This document shows positions 43,248 through 46,799 of a stretch of 46,799 nucleotides of DNA, one piece after another (position 1 is the stretch's first letter; each line of letters starts with the position of its first letter). The stretch is taken from positions 1-46,799 of the forward strand of contig DAIDGU010000066.1 in assembly GCA_027459785.1 (NCBI GenBank), given 5' to 3'. The translations under genes and the position numbers were made by a program. The DNA is from Ktedonobacteria bacterium. Lineage in GTDB: Bacteria > Chloroflexota > Ktedonobacteria > Ktedonobacterales > JACDGC01. The notes beneath the pieces were generated by a model. That model had not been told where the DNA came from. It did not search any database and saw only the letters and a list, made by a program, of their open reading frames with translations.

Positions 43248-43563
43248 TTGCCGAAAAAAAGTAACGTCACCTCCAAACAACCGCTTGCCGAAGTGTTTGG
43301 TTATCCTATTGATAATTTCTCTCCTGCCGCCATACGCGCCCGCACCGATCATCTCTGTCCTTTTGGCAATAAAGTTCCCAATTGTACGAAAGATAAAGCC
43401 GCTGATCCCCTCGGCGTTTGTAGCGTCTTCGATGCTGATCGAACAAGCATCATTGCAAAAACGTCTTAACAGCAAGCTCGCTACTGGCGGCTATGAAGAA
43501 GATGAAGAAGCAAGGGAAATTTCTCCAGATGCACCACCTCTCCTGGATATTATAGGTGAATAG
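43248..43563 (+). pseudogene. NotI-family restriction endonuclease remnant (N- and C-terminal pieces, frameshifted)
   Basis: TTG 43248 has AAGGAG six bases upstream. The product begins PKKSNVTSKQPLAEVFGYPI and carries LCPFGNK, NCTKDK and LGVCSVF. This is the pattern of the NotI endonuclease family N-terminus: LAE-FG, then CPF, C-K and GVC-V, where Cys residues bind iron. The frame stops at 43469, exactly where the fourth Cys region would begin. A +1 frame (LNSKLATGGYEEDEEAREIS) continues to 43563 and overlaps the methylase start, as an intact endonuclease C-terminus might. Only about 105 codons remain of a roughly 300-residue or larger enzyme, so it is an internally deleted, inactive gene. 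Family assignment is by motif memory. Confidence 0.65.
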
Positions 43564-43564
43564 G

Positions 43565-44491
43565 ATGTATCAACCACGCTTGTTTGATGATCCAGAGCGT
43601 ATCGTCAACGTCGCTTCTGTCCCACAGCGTAGCCTATTTCGCTATCCCGGCGGTAAGACATGGCTTATTCCACGCATCCGCCAATGGCTCAACCCCTCTG
43701 TACGCAAGCAAGCGCACCTGCGTGCAATGCAGGTTACAGAATTCATTGAACCGTTTGCCGGCGGAGGCAGTGTGGGCCTGACGGTTGCTGCTGAAAGTCT
43801 GGCTGAACATGTCACTATGGTTGAGCGTGATGAAGATGTCGCGGCAGTCTGGCAGACATCTCTCGATCCCGATGGAAGTGCCTGGCTGATAGAACAGATC
43901 CTAACTTTTAATCTCACCTATGAAGCGGTGGTAGAACTCCTCACCAAGACGCCTACATCAAATGGGGAACGCGCTTTTGCCACGATTATTAAAAACAGAA
44001 CGTATCATGGCGGCATACTTGCAGCGGGGGCAGGGTTACTTAAATATGGGGAGAATGGTAAAGGGATCAGTTCACGTTGGTATCCTGCGACTTTGGCACA
44101 ACGAATCAGGAAGATTACCGAGCTACGCCACCGCATTACGTTCATCGCTGGCGATGGACTGGCGGTAATCGCAGCACAGGCCCAAAGTGAAGACGATGTA
44201 TTTTTCATCGACCCACCATATACGGTCAATGGCAAGGGCAAACGCGCGGGGAGACGTTTATATCGTTATTGCGAACTCAATCATGAACAACTTTTCGCCC
44301 TTGTTGCGACGCTGCAAGGCGATTGTCTCATGACGTATGATATAGCAGATGAGGTACGGGAATTAGCGATACGGCATGGGCTGGAGTATCGTCCCATTCC
44401 CATGCAAAACACGCATCACGCCATTATTCGGGAATATCTTATCGGCCCTGACTTGAGTTGGCTGGATGAACAAACAATCCGTTCATGCTAA
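43565..44491 (+). CDS. D12-class (Dam-like) N6-adenine DNA methyltransferase
   Basis: 308 residues with the Dam-family motifs: FRYPGGKTWLIPRI (cofactor loop), FIEPFAGGGSVGL (motif I region), and catalytic DPPY (VFFIDPPYTVNGKG). It methylates adenine in a short target; Dam proper uses GATC, but the target here is unknown. ATG 43565 follows an AGGTG; GTG 43556 in frame overlaps the endonuclease remnant. The AT-richer base use matches the remnant, so both came together as a restriction-modification pair whose nuclease has since decayed. Confidence 0.9.
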   Translation: MYQPRLFDDPERIVNVASVPQRSLFRYPGGKTWLIPRIRQWLNPSVRKQAHLRAMQVTEFIEPFAGGGSVGLTVAAESLAEHVTMVERDEDVAAVWQTSLDPDGSAWLIEQILTFNLTYEAVVELLTKTPTSNGERAFATIIKNRTYHGGILAAGAGLLKYGENGKGISSRWYPATLAQRIRKITELRHRITFIAGDGLAVIAAQAQSEDDVFFIDPPYTVNGKGKRAGRRLYRYCELNHEQLFALVATLQGDCLMTYDIADEVRELAIRHGLEYRPIPMQNTHHAIIREYLIGPDLSWLDEQTIRSC

Positions 44492-44541
44492 AGCAACTTG
44501 CACCGACACTGAGCGTTATGAGTGGTTGCAGCCGCACCGAG

Positions 44542-44591
44542 GAGCCTGTCGTTATGAAGTCCGCAAGCACGGACTGGAAGACGACAGGCTC
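44542..44591. terminator. Long hairpin between convergent methylase and ATPase genes
   Basis: GAGCCTGTCGT (44542-44552) pairs perfectly with ACGACAGGCTC (44581-44591); inside, AGTCCG pairs with CGGACT. TATCGTTTT follows on the + strand, giving a plausible terminator for the methylase. The inner AGTCCG-CGGACT part is shared with family C repeats. Confidence 0.6.
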
Positions 44592-44601
44592 TATCGTTTT
44601 G

Positions 44602-45513
44602 TCACGGAGTGTCAGCTGTGCCTTCGCGGAACGCCTGCACGGCCAGGATGGTATCTGGCTGGTCGGCTTTCTGCGCGGCCAAGTCGGCCAACGCCGCCTC
44701 GCGGCGGGCGACCTCGGCTTGAAAAACCTCTGGCGTAACGCCGATCCAGGCGGCCATTGCGGCCACGACCTCCGGCGCGGGCGGGACGAAGGTATCCGCC
44801 GTCTTATCCCAGCACGAGACCACCTGCACCGGCACATTGTTTTTGTCGGTCGGTTTCGCCTCACGCGCTGCATCCGTCACATTCGCCGCGCCGGGAACTG
44901 GCGGCGCGATGAAGTGGGTCGTCAGCCAGCGGCGCTGCTGCGGCCAACGTTGCCCGTGCAGCCCGATATTCACGATCAATTGAATCTGCTGGATCTCGCG
45001 CGGTGCCAAGCGGATGTCATCCGTTAAGATCGCCAGCACGTCCTTAAGCGTGTCGGCGTGGCAACTGGTGGCGATGGCGAAGCCTTGCCCCGGCAGCCGC
45101 AAGAAGCGGCGGGCCGGCTTACCCCACATATAGATCACCAGATGGTCGCTGACCTCATTCGCCAAGACGGTCGTCTCGCGCGGCGGCGTCTCCTTGGTGA
45201 ACTCGAAGTCCTCATACATCCCCAGGGTATAGACCAGACCCGTGCCAGCGGGATAGAACGGCAGCAGCGCGTTCAGCGTCGTCGTTTTGCCCACGCCCGG
45301 CGTCGGATCGGTCGGTCCGGCGATAATATACGACGCGCGGTGTTCCAGCAGATACCACACGATTGCGGCGGTATGTGCATCCACGCTGCCCCGCGCGATC
45401 AGTTCCGGCACCGAAAGCTGGTGGTTCGACTCATAGTGCAGCCGATAGCGATGATACGGATTGCTGGCGTCGAAATACATCATCTTACTCGCTTTCTGGG
45501 GATGACGCTCCAT
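44602..45513 (-). CDS. P-loop ATPase resembling type II/IV secretion ATPases
   Basis: 303 residues. An unusual Walker A sits in IIAGPTDPTPGVGKTTTLNA (GVGKTTT), preceded by HTAAIVWYLLEHRAS as in VirB11/GspE-type ATPases. Downstream are YTLGMYEDFEF (Asp-box-like), VLANEVSDHLVIYMWG, and a His box-like FAIATSCHADTLKDVLAIL. The C-terminal 80 residues look like an extra domain with Pro/Ala linkers. ATG 45513 overlaps the upstream gene's stop (TGATG), so the two are coupled. No pilus or secretion genes are adjacent. It may be a solitary remodelled GspE-like ATPase; this is inferred from motif order only. Confidence 0.6.
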   Translation of the reverse strand: MERHPQKASKMMYFDASNPYHRYRLHYESNHQLSVPELIARGSVDAHTAAIVWYLLEHRASYIIAGPTDPTPGVGKTTTLNALLPFYPAGTGLVYTLGMYEDFEFTKETPPRETTVLANEVSDHLVIYMWGKPARRFLRLPGQGFAIATSCHADTLKDVLAILTDDIRLAPREIQQIQLIVNIGLHGQRWPQQRRWLTTHFIAPPVPGAANVTDAAREAKPTDKNNVPVQVVSCWDKTADTFVPPAPEVVAAMAAWIGVTPEVFQAEVARREAALADLAAQKADQPDTILAVQAFREGTADTP

Positions 45514-46298
45514 CACTGTTGTTCGGGTGCCGACTGGAAGCCGACAGGATCATCAGCAGGCGGCGCTTGCACGCTGGCGACGCTCTCGTTCTGTGGCGGC
45601 ATGGTGGGGCGCAGCCAAGTCGGCGCGGGCAGCCAATTCAGGGCCAGCACGCTGGGGTCATGCTCGCCCACGAAGCTGAGCGCCGTGATCGACGCATTCG
45701 GCACCTGCAACCAGTGTGCGCCCTCAATCGGCAGCCGCAGATAGTGAGTGATGATCAGCTTGAGTACATCCGCGTGGGCCACCAACATCACGAAATCGCC
45801 GAGGGCCGCATTGTGCCGCGCATCTTCCGCCACGGCCACCACGCGGGCCGATACCTGATAGAAGCCCTCCGCGCCCTCCGGCGGCTGCGTGGGCCGGCGC
45901 GCGAATTGCTGCCAGGCGGGATCGCTCTTGTTGAGATCCTCGATCTTCTGCCCCGCCCAGCGAGCGACATCGGTATCCATCAAGCGCGGATCGAAGCTCA
46001 GCGACACATCACGCCCGCGTAGGACGATCTCTGCCGTCTCGCGCGCCCGTTCCAGGGGACTGCTGACGACGGCCGTCAGCGGCATCTCGCGCACCGCCGC
46101 AGCCAATTGTTCCGCCTGGCGCACCCCTTCATCATTCAAATGAATGTCGGGCAGGTGGCCTGGCAGGCGGTGTTCCACGTTGAAGGGCGTCTGGCCGTGG
46201 CGCACGAGATACAGCGTTACCTTGCGCGGCGGGGGCGTCGCGGCCTCGGTGGCGGGGGCATCTGGTGGCGGGGCGGGGGGATTCATCGGCTCGCTCAT
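45513..46298 (-). CDS. Histidine phosphatase family protein (phosphoglycerate-mutase-like)
   Basis: 261 residues. The catalytic RHG is in LYLVRHGQTPFNVEHRLPGH, the second-shell Arg/Glu in SSPLERARETAEI, and the second His in MLVAHADVLKLII. These are the phosphohistidine mechanism residues of cofactor-dependent mutases and phosphatases. A Pro-rich N-terminus (PPAPPPDAPATEAATPPP) precedes the domain. ATG 46298 has GAGAG close upstream; further upstream ATGs are preceded by noise. It is coupled to the P-loop ATPase gene. Substrate unknown; cobalamin-pathway or sugar-phosphate roles are possible. Confidence 0.85.
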   Translation of the reverse strand: MSEPMNPPAPPPDAPATEAATPPPRKVTLYLVRHGQTPFNVEHRLPGHLPDIHLNDEGVRQAEQLAAAVREMPLTAVVSSPLERARETAEIVLRGRDVSLSFDPRLMDTDVARWAGQKIEDLNKSDPAWQQFARRPTQPPEGAEGFYQVSARVVAVAEDARHNAALGDFVMLVAHADVLKLIITHYLRLPIEGAHWLQVPNASITALSFVGEHDPSVLALNWLPAPTWLRPTMPPQNESVASVQAPPADDPVGFQSAPEQQ

Positions 46299-46799
46299 CA
46301 ATCTCTCAATCCAACGGCGATTGTTCGCGCGCGGCCAGCGCCGCCAGGTACGCCCGCACAAGGCAAGCAGCAGCAACCAGCGCCAGCGCGCCATACGTCT
46401 CATAGCGTGGATTGTAGCAGCAATCGGGGTGGGGCCGCAAGCCGCAAGGGGCCAGGGCATGCAAAAATACACTATAATACACCACCGCTACCAACCATCA
46501 GTACTATCACGATCTGGCACTGTCTTGCGCGAGATCGCTGCTTGCGTCAGCCTGCGCATCACCGGCCACCCCAGGCGTGGCCATATGTCAGCGTCATTTC
46601 CGCTGGATTAAAATGCTCAGCCGCGAGCTATAGCACAGCGGATTGTGCCAAATGGTGCATAGAGCTTGACAAAGCGCCAAGGGGATGCGATACTATCAGA
46701 GCGCCCCCACGGCAACACACGCCAGGGGAAACGCGGTACCTGAACAAGTGAAGAACGCGAGCAAAACACAACAGGAAACCACGGTCACACCGACCGTGG
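46299..46799. other. Intergenic region at the window end with rightward promoters
   Basis: A TATAAT at 46473-46478 and a fuller promoter, TTGACA (46666-46671) with 17 bases to GATACT (46689-46694), point right and off the window. The last 21 bases form CCACGGTC-ACACC-GACCGTGG (46779-46799), a leader-type hairpin. No gene is complete here. Confidence 0.45.

Overview
The window looks like a chromosomal stretch of a high-GC, free-living bacterium. It is most plausibly a Chloroflexota member, possibly Ktedonobacteria-like. That assignment is an inference from gene style: an MmyB-type XRE regulator, an anti-sigma factor with a TolB-like propeller, a KdpDE-like pair without kdpFABC, many sigma/kinase regulators, and abundant intergenic palindromic repeats. 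No rRNA, tRNA, CRISPR array or prophage was seen. Starts were chosen by Shine-Dalgarno (SD) spacing, so several differ from the longest open frame.

Layout. 1-1080 is foreign-looking: a C/A-rich minus-strand open frame encoding the C-terminal part of a eukaryote-type non-LTR retrotransposon reverse transcriptase. It abuts a repeat that recurs elsewhere in the window, so it is either an assembly chimera or an odd acquisition. 1.3-6.1 kb holds a 2-hydroxyacid dehydrogenase, a YbaK deacylase, a 3-methyladenine DNA glycosylase and a glycogen-debranching-type glucosidase. 6.2-6.9 kb is a low-GC toxin-antitoxin pair. 7-10.3 kb has an MmyB-like regulator, an anchored glucosaminidase-like protein, and a Fur/PerR regulator with a VIT-like metal transporter behind two PerR-like boxes. 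10.5-12.1 kb has a short upstream ORF followed by an S-adenosylmethionine decarboxylase fused to a deoxyhypusine-synthase-like domain. 12.2-14.4 kb is an ECF sigma/anti-sigma operon, followed by a short-chain dehydrogenase. 15.5-18.4 kb is a defence island: an IS200/IS605-type right end without tnpB, next to a single-chain adenine methyltransferase/PstI-BsuBI endonuclease. 18.5-27.8 kb has a membrane glycosyltransferase and FAD oxidoreductase, an ArsR-like regulator, a secreted protein, the KdpDE-like system, a LURP-one protein and YajQ. 28-36.8 kb has PepF, an HTH protein with a divergent sigma-like factor, a Ser/Thr kinase, a DHA2 transporter and biotin carboxylase. 36.9-46.3 kb has a repeat-containing membrane protein, uracil-DNA glycosylase, ClpC, a secreted lipase, a NotI-like endonuclease remnant with a Dam-type methylase, and a P-loop ATPase/phosphatase operon.

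Three low-GC islands (toxin-antitoxin, PstI-like and NotI-like restriction systems) sit in otherwise GC-rich DNA. Between genes lie at least three families of short palindromic repeats, often between convergent genes or directly upstream of start codons.
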